In this document: positions 1-11,256 of the stretch, one piece after another | Numbering within the stretch: the first letter of the stretch is position 1 | Layout: every line of letters starts with the position of its first letter | NCBI GenBank assembly: GCA_020746995.1 | Contig: JAGPXD010000002.1 | Span: 7,130,001 to 7,194,000 of the forward strand | Length of the DNA: 64,000 bases | Direction: 5' to 3' | From: Plectosphaerella cucumerina | Taxonomy: Eukaryota; Ascomycota; Sordariomycetes; Glomerellales; Plectosphaerellaceae | The notes under the pieces: model-generated | Seen by the model: only the letters and a program-made list of their open reading frames with translations | The model's database searches: none | What the model was told of the DNA's origin: nothing | Made by a program: the position numbers and the translations under genes

Positions 1-48
1 CTGCGTCAGGGAGTCGAGCAACGCCGAGAGGGATGCCGGAGCAGCCAT
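1..48 (-). CDS. Probable 5' end of a gene cut by the window edge
   Basis: On the minus strand an ATG at 48-46 in a good fungal start context (CACAATGGC) opens 16 codons that run off the left edge without a stop. The visible residues are small and hydrophobic (MAAPASLSALLDSLTQ). If real, this gene is divergent from the TM9 gene at 764, with about 700 bases between them. Only 48 bases are visible, so no family can be named. Confidence 0.35.
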   Translation of the reverse strand, partial: MAAPASLSALLDSLTQ

Positions 49-763
49 TGTGAGGAGTGGTGCAGGGTGTTGTTGCCCGTGGCAGTCGGGAGCGAATGCT
101 GCGTTCAGTGAACGGGAAGCCGAGTCTCCATGCGCAGCCGAAAAAAGTTCGACCAGCCATTTTTTTCTGCCGCTCAACTTTCGTCTCTTCCAGAGTGCCA
201 CTAATTCCGGGCGGTGAGGCGCGCTACTGCTAGCGTTAGCAGGGATCAGGACGCCGCCGCACCTTCCCGAGGATGAGCCGCCTCGTGCAAGCTGAGGTGA
301 AACGTTTCGGGGGCTGACGTTTGACGGTAGGATCCCGATGACTAAGCCTACTTGGGGACAGCTGTCTACCCGTTTCGTGGGAAGCTCGTTTCCGCCCTTG
401 AGAGGTGGTGAATGACGAAGCTCCCCATTGAGCCACCAGCCTCACTTTCTATACCTATCTCGCCCCTGGTTGTCTTGTCCCGGGAGGCAGGCAGTCCATC
501 TCGCCATCTACCGTCGATAGCTTCGCGTCGTCGACCGAATACTCGCCCTCCCGAACACTCCGCAACTCCGTGCCCTCGACTCGGCGCGTTACGAAATACG
601 GCCCCCCGGCTGTAAGCCGCGATAAATTGCGATTGAACACTTCTCGGTGCCCTGCTCGTTCTCACCAACACCCCTGGAGCCTCTCCTTCGCGTCGAGCCC
701 GAACAGATACCGAATAGCGTACGGAGTTCCGATATCCCACACATCGCTCGTCGTCTATCCACG
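49..763. other. Intergenic, probable divergent promoter region
   Basis: No convincing coding sequence is seen. The stretch lies between the possible minus-strand start at 48 and the TM9 gene start at 764, so it should carry the promoters and 5' leaders of both. Short open frames here are not conserved-looking and overlap each other on both strands. Confidence 0.5.
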
Positions 764-2747
764 ATGCAGCTCCCCAGCATCACGTCGCCGGCGGCGCTCC
801 TGACAGCGCTGCTCGCCGCGCCCCAGCTGGCATCCGCCTTCTACCTCCCTGGCGTCGCGCCTGCATCATACAAGAAGGGCGACCGGGTTCCCCTCAACGT
901 CAACAGCATCAAGCCCGTCGCCGCGCCCTCGGACGCGAGACTGCACTCCGTCGTTTCGTACGACTACTACCATCCCGCCTTCCAGTTCTGCGCGCCAGAG
1001 GATGGACCCGTGTACGTGCCCGAGAGCCTGGGCAGCATCCTGTTCGGCGACCGCATCATGTCGTCGCCCTTTGAGCTGCTCATGCTCAAGGACGAGGTCT
1101 GCAAGCCCCTCTGCATCCAAAAGTATGCGCCCGCCGCCGTCGGCTTCATCAAGCGACGCATCGAGCAGGGCTACAGCCTTAACTGGCTTGTCGACGGCCT
1201 CCCCGCCGGCCAGGAGATCCACGACGACTTCACCAACACGACCTTTTACAACCCGGGTTTCCTCCTCGGCGGCGGCGACGAGGATGGCAACATCATCTTC
1301 AACAACCACTACGACATCTACGTCGAGTACCACCGCGTCAGCGGCGACCCGACCAAGAACCGCGTCGTCGGCGTTGTCGTCGAGCCCAGCTCAAAAGCCT
1401 ACGAGGGCTTCATCGAGTGCAACAAGCCCCAGAACGCCATCATCTTCGAGGAGGACGGAAAGGAGAAGGAGGTCAAGTTCTCTTACAGCGTGTACTGGAC
1501 CGAGTCGAACACGGCCTGGGCTACCCGCTGGGACAAGTACCTGCATGTCTTTGACCCCAAGATCCACTGGTTCTGGCTGATAGATACGGCCATCATCGTC
1601 GTCATCCTTATCGGCACCGTCGCCTCCATCCTCGTCCGCGCCCTGCGCAAGGATATCGCCCGCTACAACCGCCTCGACCAGATCAACCTCGACGACCTCT
1701 CCGGCACCGGCCTCGAGGAGGACGGCGTGCAGGAGGACTCTGGCTGGAAGCTTGTCCACGGCGACGTCTTCCGCGTCCCCAAGAACCCCCTCCTGCTGTC
1801 CGTCATGCTCGGCAACGGCGCCCAGCTCTTCGTCATGACCGGCTTCACAATCTGCTTCGCCCTGCTCGGCTTCCTCTCGCCTTCGAACCGCGGCTCCCTT
1901 GGCACCATCATCCTGCTCATGTACACCATCCTCGGCTTCGTCGGCGGCTACGTCTCGTCCAGGACCTACAAGGCCATGGAGGGTGAGAAGTGGAAGCTCA
2001 ACATCGCCCTGACTCCCATCCTCGTTCCCGGCATCGTCTTCAGCGGCTTCTTCTTCCTCGACCTCTTCCTCTGGGCCAAGCAGTCCTCCGGCGCCGTCCC
2101 CTTCACGACCATGCTCGTCATCATCGCCATCTGGTTCATCATCTCCATCCCCCTGTCCTTTGCCGGCTCGTGGGTCGGCTTCCGCTCCGCCGCCATCGCC
2201 TCTCCCGTGCGCACCAACCAGATTCCCCGCCAGGTGCCCCCCGTCACCACCTACCTCCGCCCCATCCCCAGCATGCTCATCGTCGGCCTGTTGCCTTTCG
2301 GCGCCATCTTCGTCGAGCTCTACTTCATCATGAGCTCCGTCTGGTTCAGCCGCATCTACTACATGTTCGGATTCCTCTTCCTCTCCTACGGCCTCATGAT
2401 CGTCACCTGCGCCACCGTCACCATCCTTCTCGTCTACTTCCTGCTCTGCGCAGAGAACTACAACTGGCAGTGGCGCTCCTTCCTGGCCGCCGGCACCTGC
2501 GGTATCTACATCTTCGCCAACTGCCTCCTCTATCTCTTCACCAAGCTGCAGCTGGCCAACCTATCCGCGGCCGTCCTCTACGTCGGCTACAGCGCCCTCA
2601 TCTCCTTTTTGTTCTTCATCCTCACCGGTGAGTTGTGCCACACCACCGTACCCTCCGAACAGTTACTGACCACGTCTAGGCTCCATTGGCTACTTCGCGA
2701 GTTGGTGGTTCGTCCGCAAGATCTACGCCTCGATCAAGATCGACTAA
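764..2747 (+). CDS. TM9 superfamily (EMP70-type) endomembrane protein
   Basis: Two exons, 764-2627 and 2680-2747, give 643 residues. The start at 764 is chosen because it begins a signal peptide (residues 1 to about 23, ending LASA before FYLPGV), typical of TM9SF/Emp70 proteins. A lumenal domain to about residue 268 is followed by a first membrane helix (about 269-291) and a C-terminal block of eight further hydrophobic segments, the nonaspanin layout. The 52-nt intron (GTGAGT to TCTAG) lies just before the last membrane segment; splicing gives a C-terminus ending SIKID, which carries the KxD-type signal that retains TM9 proteins in the Golgi through COPI. Family role: endosome/Golgi trafficking and sorting of membrane proteins. 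Convergent with the Mediator gene downstream. An open reading frame that ignores the intron runs on to 3328 and is an artefact. Confidence 0.93.
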
Positions 2748-3060
2748 ACGGGCGATCCAAAAAGCGGCACATGGGCACTGACGCGGCCGCCGCCCCGTGT
2801 GTATTGATTATAGCACCATGTTGTACGAATACGCCTTCCCCTCCCCCGTCATCAGCACCGGGTTTTGCCGGCGCACCTCACGAGCGAATGACTGGGCATT
2901 TCGTAGCGAAGGCTCTTCGAGCGGGAGTCGAGGCCGTAGGGGCCTCCCGGAGGACGGGCAGATCCAGCCCCGCCCCCCTTTTTAGATTTTTACACGCGAT
3001 GAATAGAATCCTTTTTTGCTCCAGTTTCATTCGTGTCGGCTGCAAGACTGAAAGCGAGGA
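2748..3060. other. Convergent 3' intergenic region
   Basis: This short gap between two convergent genes should hold both 3' untranslated regions. Nothing else is recognised. Confidence 0.5.
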
Positions 3061-4122
3061 TCAGTCCTCGTCATCGTCGTCGTCCATGTCCATGCTCGCA
3101 AACTGGAACTGCGCGCTCTTGCCCGCCGGCGCACCCGCCACAGCGCCGCTGGCTGCCTCCCTCTCCCGCCTTTCCTTCTCGGCGGCCTGCCTGGCGGCGG
3201 CGCCGGCCTCCCACTCCTCGCGGCGCTTCCGGTCCCTCTCCTGCTTTGCACGCTCGGCCTCCTCACGGGCGGCGCGGTCTTCCTCCTCCTTACGACGGGC
3301 CTCCTCGGCGATGGCGGACGGGTCGTAGCCCTTGGGGTCGATGCCGCGCTCCTCGAGGTCCTGGATGGCAGCCAGGGCGCCAGAGCGGATGGCGAACTCG
3401 TCGGGCCAGGGGACGAAGGTGGCGCCGTGATGGGGGTTGAGCACGGTGCGCAGGCCCTCGGGGAGAGAGGTATGGGTCTCGGCTGTCGTCGCAGTTTGCT
3501 GCGTGGGTGCGAACTCGCTGACCTGGGAGACGCCGTTGAGGCCGGACGGGTCGGGCGTTTGGTTTTGGGTCTGTGTGGGCGTCGGGGTCGGCGCGGCGCT
3601 GGTGCCGCCGCTTTGGACGCCGTTGACAGGCGCTGCTGCTGCGGTCGCTTCGGGGACTGCTTCGGTAGGGGAGGGGAGCCCATTCGTCACGCCCGCCGGC
3701 GGCAGGGTCGTCTTGCTGATGCGCCGGGCATAGTTGAGCAGCTCGCTGTACTTGATAGGGTAGTTCTTGCCGTCAGGCTGGCCCGTGATGTGCGTGGTTG
3801 TGATGTCTCGGCGAGTCGACGCCAATGTCGTCAGAGTCTCCCGAATTTGCGTGTCGAGAGCCGAGGAGGTCGCACGAAGCTGCTGCAGTCGGAGGTGGTT
3901 GTTCTGGTGCTTCTCGACTACGGCGTGTCAGTGCTCGGTCGGCGAGCAGGCTCGGCGCCAGGATCGGCTTTTACCTGTTAACAGGCCTTCGGCGAGCTGT
4001 CTGTCTGCCTGCTGCAGATCGGTCGCCTGCTTGGTGTAGGGGTGGTATTTCGCCACGGAATCGATGAGACTGGCAAGCGCCTTCTCGACCCGCTCAAAGC
4101 GGGCGTCGATGAAGGTATCCAT
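3061..4122 (-). CDS. MED4: Mediator complex subunit 4
   Basis: Exons 4122-3975 and 3917-3061 with a 57-nt intron (3918-3974) give 334 residues. The N-terminus MDTFIDARFERVEKALASLI followed by a coiled-coil stretch (EKHQNNHLRLQQLRATSSAL, threonine-rich continuation) is the fungal Med4 pattern, with the conserved middle-module helix PIKYSELLNYARRISKTTLPP and the PWPDEFAIRSGALAAIQ segment further on. The C-terminus is a long charged coiled coil rich in Glu/Arg/Ala and ends in an acidic tail (DMDDDDDED). Med4 sits in the Mediator middle module and links activators with RNA polymerase II in the nucleus. An upstream in-frame ATG at 4401 is rejected because the family starts at the MDTF-type sequence. 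Divergent from the next gene, 280 bases apart. Confidence 0.9.
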
Positions 4123-4402
4123 GGCTGCCGGTGAAGGAACGTTCGATCTGCTGGCGTCGATGTTGTTGCGGGTGGAGGAATCAATCCAGCGAACGAGCGC
4201 GAGGCTGAATGTCGAAAGTAAGCCGGTTTGCCCCACATGGGCTTGTGGGTGCTCTGATTGGCTGACCCCGGTCTGCTCGGCTGAGTCCGGCTTTTCCCGC
4301 CGAGATTCTCGCGCAGCATGGCTCGACTTCAACTTCCCACTCCGCCCACCCTGCAACTGCAATTGAACCTGTGGATTCGCAACCCCAGAGCTATCAGTCA
4401 CA

Positions 4403-5133
4403 ATGGCCGGTCCTGTACGTCTCCCGGATGCGATGCCCTAGATGAAACTGTCCTCCTGCCCCGATTGCGGGGGTGGCGGTGGAAGCTTGTCGCAGCAGCT
4501 GCTGACCTTGTCACCAACAGACGCCCAACCCGATCTATCCCACCCAGTTCCGCAGCAAGTTTGCTCCGAAGTACGTACCGACGCCCGATACGACGAAGTA
4601 GAGATGGTCGATGCAGAAGAGACATGCCCCCTAGCTCTGCTGTCGAACCTCTCGACGAACTCGCACGCGCACTCGCCATGGCCATGAGCTGATCACACGC
4701 CCAGATACCACTACCAGCCCACCGTTGCTGGCCTGAACGCCAAGCAGCTGACGCGCTTGTAAGTGCAACGATATTTCACACGAGGAGGAAGCCGGTGCCG
4801 TGGGTGGCCAAGAACACCAGAGCAGACAGTGGCAATGACTGTGATCGGACACCTCGGCCCGGCGGCAGCTTGCAACAACCACGATGACACCACGGGAGGA
4901 ACCCACACTAACAGCTTCTGCAGCGGCACCAAGCTCGCCGGCTTCGGCGGTGTCGCCCTCTTCGGCGTCATCTTCTACGTCTCCAACGTCCCCAGGGTCC
5001 GCAGCGACGTTCTCCAGAGCATCCCCTTCTTCAACCGCTTCTTCGTCAAGGAGCCCATCCCCGCCTCTGACAACGTGAGTCCTCTCGACCCTGCTTCGCA
5101 AGGTGCAGCACTGACAGAGCCCAGCCTTTCTAA
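4403..5133 (+). CDS. QCR10: Ubiquinol-cytochrome c reductase subunit 10-like
   Basis: Five exons (4403-4414, 4521-4570, 4705-4758, 4924-5074, 5125-5133) assemble in frame to 91 residues. The first coding exon holds only four codons and the last only Pro-Phe-stop. The protein has a short polar N-terminus with KYHYQP, then one hydrophobic segment (about residues 43-58, LAGFGGVALFGVIFYV), then a soluble tail ending IPASDNPF. This layout (KYHYQP, a single membrane helix, VPRVRxDxLQxIPFF, terminal DNPF) fits fungal Qcr10, a small single-pass subunit at the edge of the mitochondrial bc1 complex. Each junction is GT-AG and keeps the frame. The exon structure is inferred by hand; family assignment is from memory of the pattern, not a search. 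Confidence 0.72.
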
Positions 5134-6133
5134 ACACATCGCCATGGCTGGTGCTTGGATGCTGTGAGGCAGCACATCATGTGGAGATTGTGTTTGGAGA
5201 CGAGGTGTCGATGTGGCCTGTGTACAACTTGCGAGTTCAATAGACTCTAGACAAACTCCTGGTTCCTACATTGCCCGTGATGTGGATTCGGATGAGAGGG
5301 GACCGTAGGCCATAACATGAGCAAGATCTCCAGATGGTGCCCGGGTGCTGGGAAGCCTGGATGTTGAGATGGGGCCATGAAATAATGCAATGCTCACTGC
5401 CAGAGGTGGGATCAAGGGATCAAATTCCAGTTTCAAAGTATCGACCAGTCATTACTGCTGGCTGACTTCAGAGCCCATAGAAAGATTCCAACCTGATGCC
5501 TGGCTTATACGGTCGACGCATGTACTCAAAAAGCCTACAAGCAGTCATTCCAAGTTGCCTGCAGAGCCGACTCCACTTGCTGGCTGACACAAAGATCGTG
5601 AAGTTCGCACGCACTGCTGGACAAACGCAGCTCACCACCTCCTGCACCTGCCTGCGGCACTCTGAAACTTGCACCTGCCCAGAAAAAGCGGTACCTTCCC
5701 ACCTCGTGAAGAATCCGCAGTTGGGCCTCTTTCCTGGCCCCCAAAGCCCTAAGAGCCACTTAGGATTTTCCTCGCCCAGAGTAAACAGATCCCAACTTTC
5801 TCTACCCTTCACACCGTGCGAGAACCTCAACTCGCACTGCTTTCGTCCACCACACCACAGTGCGAACTGAAGCTCTGAATCCAAAGATCACGGTGAGTGT
5901 CGCGCATCCATCTACAGTGCGAGAGACTCAATGCACGGTACAGACTGCAGAACTAACGACCTGTCCTCCAGCGCATCAGCATCATCACGACCCCCTATCT
6001 CAGCCCCTTTCCCAGGCATCCTCGGCCACCCTGACGCCGAGTCCTGGAGGAACACTCCTTCTCCTACCAGTCCCTCAGTCCTCCGCCAGCTCCGGCTTGG
6101 AAGAGGCTCAATTGGGTCTGTACCACCACCGCC
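5134..6133. other. Intergenic region and ALG10 leader
   Basis: No supported coding sequence. The right part (from about 5800) is pyrimidine-rich and should be the ALG10 leader. A 124-codon open frame at 5496-5870 has no family look and is left out. Confidence 0.45.
5893..5971 (+). other. Probable 5' UTR intron of ALG10
   Basis: A GTGAGT donor at 5893, a CTAAC branch-point motif (AACTAACGAC, about 5951-5960) and a TCCTCCAG acceptor ending at 5971 form a complete fungal intron of 79 nt in the leader, 162 bases before the ALG10 start codon. Confidence 0.55.
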
Positions 6134-8470
6134 ATGATTCATCAAGTCTTGGACCGGTTCCCAGGCATGATGGACTCCATGTGGTTTATGGTCCTCATGG
6201 CCATGATTGCATACGGCGTCTATTCCCTTCGCCTTTTCCTTCGCAGTCCCTGGCTCAAGAAGAAAGGCGCCCTGGACCGCAATGCTGTCACTTTCGCCGC
6301 TTTTGGCGTTGTCTTCTCTGGCACTGTCATCTGGTCTCTCCTGGTCAACAGCATCGTCCCAGATCCCTACATGGTATGAAGCTACACTCATTTCTAAATC
6401 TCATCTTACTGACATATTACTCAGGATGAGATCTTCCACATCCCTCAGGCACAGAAATACTGCCGTGGCAAGATCTTCGAGTGGGACGACAAGCTGACCA
6501 CGCCTCCCGGCCTGTGAGTGACATCCCCTCCTCGTATCTCTCATATCTGACAACCCAGGTACCTCGTGCCTCTGGCCGCCTTTCTTCCGCTCTACAAGAT
6601 CTTCGGCTTCCTCCCTCAGATCCTCTGCAGCCCCCCGGTTCTTCGCATGCAAAACGCCATCTGCATCTGTCTCCTCTTCTGGGTCGCCCTCCTCTGCCGT
6701 TACAAGATCGAGCGGTTCCACCACAACGAGCACCAGAACATCAAGCTCTTCGACCACATCTCTCAGTACTCTGTTCACACGGCCCTCAATATCGCCCTGT
6801 TCCCCGTACTCTTCTTCTTCTCTGGTCTCTACTACACGGACGTCATGTCCACCCTCCTCGTCTTATTCGCCTTTAACAACACCCTCAACCGCATCAGCCG
6901 GAAGAGGAGCTCCCTCAGTAACAGCATTTGGACCGTGATCATCGGTATATCCACGCTCTTCATGCGCCAAACTAATATTTTCTGGATCGTCGTCTTCCTT
7001 GGAAGTATCGAAGCAGTCCACAGTCTTAAAATGCTGCTCCCCAAACGCTCTCTCCACACCCACACCCACGGTCCTTACGACGTCCGCTCCGTCATCACGG
7101 AGTGGGCCAAGAAGTGCGCCTCTGGTGATATCTGGGATTCCCACATCAACAACGCCGGACCCATTAGTGAGATACCCCGGATTCGCGAAGAGATCACCAG
7201 CGACTGACCAAACCCAGACCTCGTTCGCTGTGTCCTCAGCATTGCCGTTGCCGCCATCTGCAACCCCGTCACGATTATTGACCAGATCTGGCCCTACATG
7301 GTTACCCTTGGTGTTTTTGCCAGCTTCGTCATCTGGAACGGTGGTGTCGTCCTTGGTAGGTTCTCCCCTCTCCCTCTCCCTCTCCCTCTCCAGATTGCAG
7401 TGCTAACAAGGTCTGCAGGAGATAAGAATAACCACGTCGCCACTATCCACCTTCCCCAGATGCTCTACATCTGGCCCATGTTCGCCTTCTTCTCTCTGCC
7501 CCTCGCCATCCCCACCATGATCGAGCTCGGCAAGTGGGTGGCGCGCTCCAGGCAGCCAAGAAAGTCCGAGGGTCCCAGCAGAGAGATCATGCTCCTGCGC
7601 GAGGAAATGGCCCGGTCGCCCAACTTCATCCACCAGATTGCGGCCCCCTGGGTCTTGGTGCCCAACTGGATCTGGCTCCTCTGTCGCATCATTCTCGCCT
7701 GCTGCGTGGCCGCCGTTGTCGTCCACTTCAACACCATCATCCACCCATTCACCCTCGCCGACAACCGTCACTACATGTTCTACATAGTCCGGTACTCCAT
7801 CCGCCGCGGAGAGCTGGTCCGCCTGGCTCTTGTACCCGTCTACGTCGTGTCCGCCTGGATCTGCTGGACGATTCTGAGTCCCTGCCACGACTTCATCGGC
7901 GACAGGGTCCCTATCCGCTCACCCCGTGGCTTCAGTCACTGCTCCGAGTGGTGCCCTGACAATTCCGAGAACAAGTTGAACATCGTCGTATCGCCCTGGT
8001 TTCCGATGAGCAATGACGCCTATCCGGACCCCGACGCCAGGAAGCTGGTCGCTTTCGGCGACATGAACATCATGTCTCTCCACCAGAGGGACCACCCCGC
8101 CATTGACCCGACCACCTCGTCCTTCGTCATCAGCCTCTGCATCGCCACTACCCTGTCGCTCATGTCGGCCCCGCTGGTCGAGCCCCGCTACTTCATCCTG
8201 CCCTGGGTCTTCTTCCGCCTCCTCTGCCCCGCCTGGCGCGTCCACGAGCACAAGTACGACGGCGGTGGCCACAAGCTCCCCAAGTACGCGCCCATCCAGT
8301 ACGTCTGCGACATCGGAGCGCGCCTTGACGTCCGTCTTGTGCTGGAGACCTTCTGGTTCCTCCTCATCAACCTGATGACCATGTTCATCTTCCTCTACTA
8401 CCCGTTCTACTGGAAGGAGGACAACGGCGCCCTGCTTGACTTTGGTCGCCAGCAGCGCTTCATCTGGTAG
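6134..8470 (+). CDS. ALG10: Dolichyl-P-Glc alpha-1,2-glucosyltransferase (ALG10/DIE2)
   Basis: Five exons (6134-6373, 6425-6513, 6559-7166, 7218-7355, 7419-8470) give 708 residues. The signature DPYMDEIFHIPQAQKYC (about residues 77-93), starting in a lumenal loop after the first membrane segments, followed by WDDKLTTPPGLY, identifies the ALG10/DIE2 family. Many hydrophobic segments follow, with RQTNIFW after the GLYYTD loop. The enzyme adds the third and last glucose to the dolichol-linked Glc3Man9GlcNAc2 precursor in the ER lumen, which makes it an optimal donor for oligosaccharyltransferase. The protein ends SRQQRFIW before TAG, close to the family C-terminus. Length is within the range of filamentous fungal homologues, which carry longer loops than yeast. 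Intron 4 has a CTCCCT-type pyrimidine repeat just upstream of its acceptor. Confidence 0.93.
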
Positions 8471-9068
8471 ACTTAGCGTCGCGACGTCTTTGGCCACTGC
8501 GGACTGGACTCTTCGAGTCTTGTCTGCGGAGGTCTGTGATAGCTCAGGCCGACATCTTTATGACGAGCTCAGGGCTTCACGTTATGGCGAACATACAAAT
8601 GTCCGGATTTCAGGTGGAGGGTTTGTGGAAAATCCTCGCTTGCACCTCATCAGGTCATTTTCTTGCTTTTTGGGACATGAGAGTCCCAGTGTACTCTACA
8701 TAGCGTTGCGACTTCTCGGTAGATAGATACCCAGACAGAAATGCCATGCTTTTCCTCGGAAATATGTCTCAACAGGTACAGTCGATGGTGAAGTGGTAGA
8801 ATGTGCATCATGATCATAGCGCTGTGCTTTTATTCATGCATCGCGTGTGGAAGCTCCCTCGGGGAGTCTCTTCTAACCTTCTGTACCCGGGAAGATTCCA
8901 ATCCATATGCCGCCTATCCCAGGCCGATCCCTTCCAGTGTGGTCATCCTAGAACGCCTCCCTCAAAAAGCAAACCCAGATATGTACGCCATGTTGTTGTA
9001 GGCACCACCCGGAAATATGTCCATGATCCCATGTGCCAGCGTCGTCTCGTCATTGCATTCTCGCCGCC
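8471..9068. other. Convergent 3' intergenic region
   Basis: No coding sequence recognised. It lies between the ends of two convergent genes and is somewhat less GC-rich than the flanking coding sequence. Confidence 0.45.
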
Positions 9069-9547
9069 TCATAGGCTCAACCGATCGAGACTCAGCCCGT
9101 CGTTGCTCCTGACCCTCCGGACGACGCCGAGCTTGAAGAAGCGCTCCTCGCCCCCGGCCGTCCTGCCGCCGACGTACCACTTGTCGGCGCCACGCACGTC
9201 GCGGAAACCCTCGCTGGAGCTATCGCTGCCCCGCCTCCGACCTGGCGACGAGCCCGGGATGGGGATCCCTGGTGCTGATCCTCGTGGGGAGTGGATAGGC
9301 AGTTGGTTCACGACGCTCCCGGGCCCTGTCGAGGAGCGGGCATTCGAGGCTGAGGGGCCGGCGGCGCTGGAGATGGTTCGAGGCGCGGTGCCGGTGGAGG
9401 AGGCCTGCTGCTGGGCGTATGCCGAGGCGGAGCTGGCAGGGGTGGTCTGAGTGGTGTGCTTGTTTGGTTGTTGGGAGAGGGCGGTCGGGGGTTCTGGCGG
9501 AAGGAGGCGAAGAAGGTCGAGAGGAAGAAGGGGCGTTGGGACGGCAT
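9069..9547 (-). CDS. Conserved small fungal protein, apparent 1-nt frameshift
   Basis: The minus strand carries an N-terminal frame from the ATG at 9547 (MPSQRPFFLSTFFASFRQNP) and a C-terminal frame that ends at 9069 with GADKWYVGGRTAGGEERFFK and a final NDGLSLDRLSL. The second frame has a natural S/T/A/Q-rich linker upstream (TTPASSASAYAQQQ), whereas the first frame turns into proline/arginine-rich out-of-frame sequence and stops at 9308. The two frames differ by one base and no usable GT donor exists between 9540 and 9447, so splicing does not explain it. One extra base around 9440-9480 would give about 159 residues. Function unknown; the C-terminal block resembles a short conserved fungal protein of unknown function. 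Either an assembly indel or a broken gene. Confidence 0.55.
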
Positions 9548-11256
9548 TTTGATGTGTTTGGACGAGTCAGCCTCTCGCGGCGACGGGCGACGGTGGGAGA
9601 CTCGAAGATATGTTGTCGCTGGTTGTCGTGGACGACTGGACAAACGGGTTGCGGTGACGACGGGAGAATTCGGTGATCAGCTGGTCAGAGTCGCACGAAA
9701 CGAGCCTCTGTCTGTCGCGAAAGTGCGCAGAAATGGCCAAAGCCTCTCGGGGCGTCGTTCGACCTGGCGATATCGACGGGTCGTCTAGACGAGATATGGG
9801 CGATCGGCGATGATGTGCTTGCTTTCGTGGAGGGGGAGTGGAGGGGGGGAGGGGAGTTGTTGGTCTAAAATCCTGACGTCGAAGGGGCCACCCGCGGGAG
9901 TTGGAAACCTGGGACGGGGACGGCAACCCGGGTCCTCGCGTTTTCCCCGGAGTGGCCCGTGGGCAAGCGGGCATTCTGGGCACGGCCGAGCGACCGTCGG
10001 CCAATCTCGGAAGCGGGATTGGGTGCGAGGTGGGCCATGTGGGTGGGGACATGTGAGTAATCGCGGGGTCGTCATAGGACGGATGGGCGAGGGGCCTGCA
10101 GGAGCCCTAACAGTGACAAGCCGTCCGCGAGACAGGGCCCGAAGAAGCGCTGGGAGGTTGGTTTGCAGTGGTGCGCCGGGCTTGGCCAGCTCTGAACGAA
10201 CCGATCGGCCGCAGTTTTGCGCCCGGCTCACCTGCTTCAGCACGACGGGAGGTTCTGTCCTCCAGCACGAGCACAGCCCAGGGTCTCGCCCGACTCCCCG
10301 CATTTTGTACTGTACAGTTCGTTGTAACCTTCAGATGACCTCGCGCACGAGAACGATTGACGACGACATGCCGGCCAACCTCGGCGCATCCTTCGGCTTG
10401 GGCACCGTACAAACAGACAACAGACCCGACATGATCTGATGCCTGCTGTCTGCGAATGACCTCGGCAGGAGCCCGGATTCGCGAGGCGTTCGCGCCGCAT
10501 GCATGAAAGCCCGCAGGCGACAGACAGACTGCATCGGCAAGGCACGGGCATGCGAGGCGCCCACGCCGACGCCGACGCCCACGGCCATCCCGCGCCTCCG
10601 ATCCCTCCACCCGGAGGAAGTCAACGCCTGGTGCGCGGGGCACTTTCGGCGTTTGGCCGTTGGTGCTGCTGATGCTGCCTGCCTGCCTGCGTCTCGGTCA
10701 CCTCGATTGCACACATCACAGCCGATGCCCTGCCGCTAAGCACACAGCTCGTTGCTTGGCCTCGCATCGCAAGCTCGTTTTCCCCGCATCCAGCCACTGC
10801 GTGTTCGAGTCAGCAAATCGCTAGTCACCGACGCCACGCGCCTTGGAAGCGTATCGTATCGTTCCTGCGGCTGGACGGATAGAGATGATGGCTTCAGGGT
10901 CCGTCTCTGGCGATCAGACGTGTTTCTGTTGCCCGGTTCTCCACAGGGCGGTCGCGGGAGACAGGCATCTGCTCCCCGGGGCTCTGTGACACGCCGTGTT
11001 GCGCAGTTGCTTCAACACCCTGCTGGCGGAAATCTGCAGAATCGAACCCAGTCGGCGAGCTAGTCCGCTGCGGCTTGGAAATGGCACCCGTTGCCAAGGC
11101 GGTGCACCACTGTCACAAATACCAAGGTGGGCTCAACAGTTGGTTCAAAAGTGATATTATGACATCGATATCGCTGGGTATGCGGGGTGTCTATGCAAGG
11201 TCTAATGGTCGCTTGGTATGTACATCTAACAAATCGTCCCTTCACTGTCGACGGCC
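9548..11256. other. Large intergenic region, no gene seen
   Basis: About 1.7 kb with many overlapping short frames on both strands and none with a plausible start, codon use and family look. It holds the promoter of the small minus-strand gene ending at 9069 and the 3' flank of the carboxylesterase. Confidence 0.45.

Noticed and set aside
2748..3328. Continuation of the TM9 frame past 2747
   Set aside because: Arises by reading through the 52-nt intron; splicing gives the expected KxD C-terminus and stop at 2747.
5496..5870. A 124-codon frame upstream of ALG10
   Set aside because: Composition is unlike coding neighbours, an equally long frame overlaps on the other strand, and the segment precedes a leader intron.
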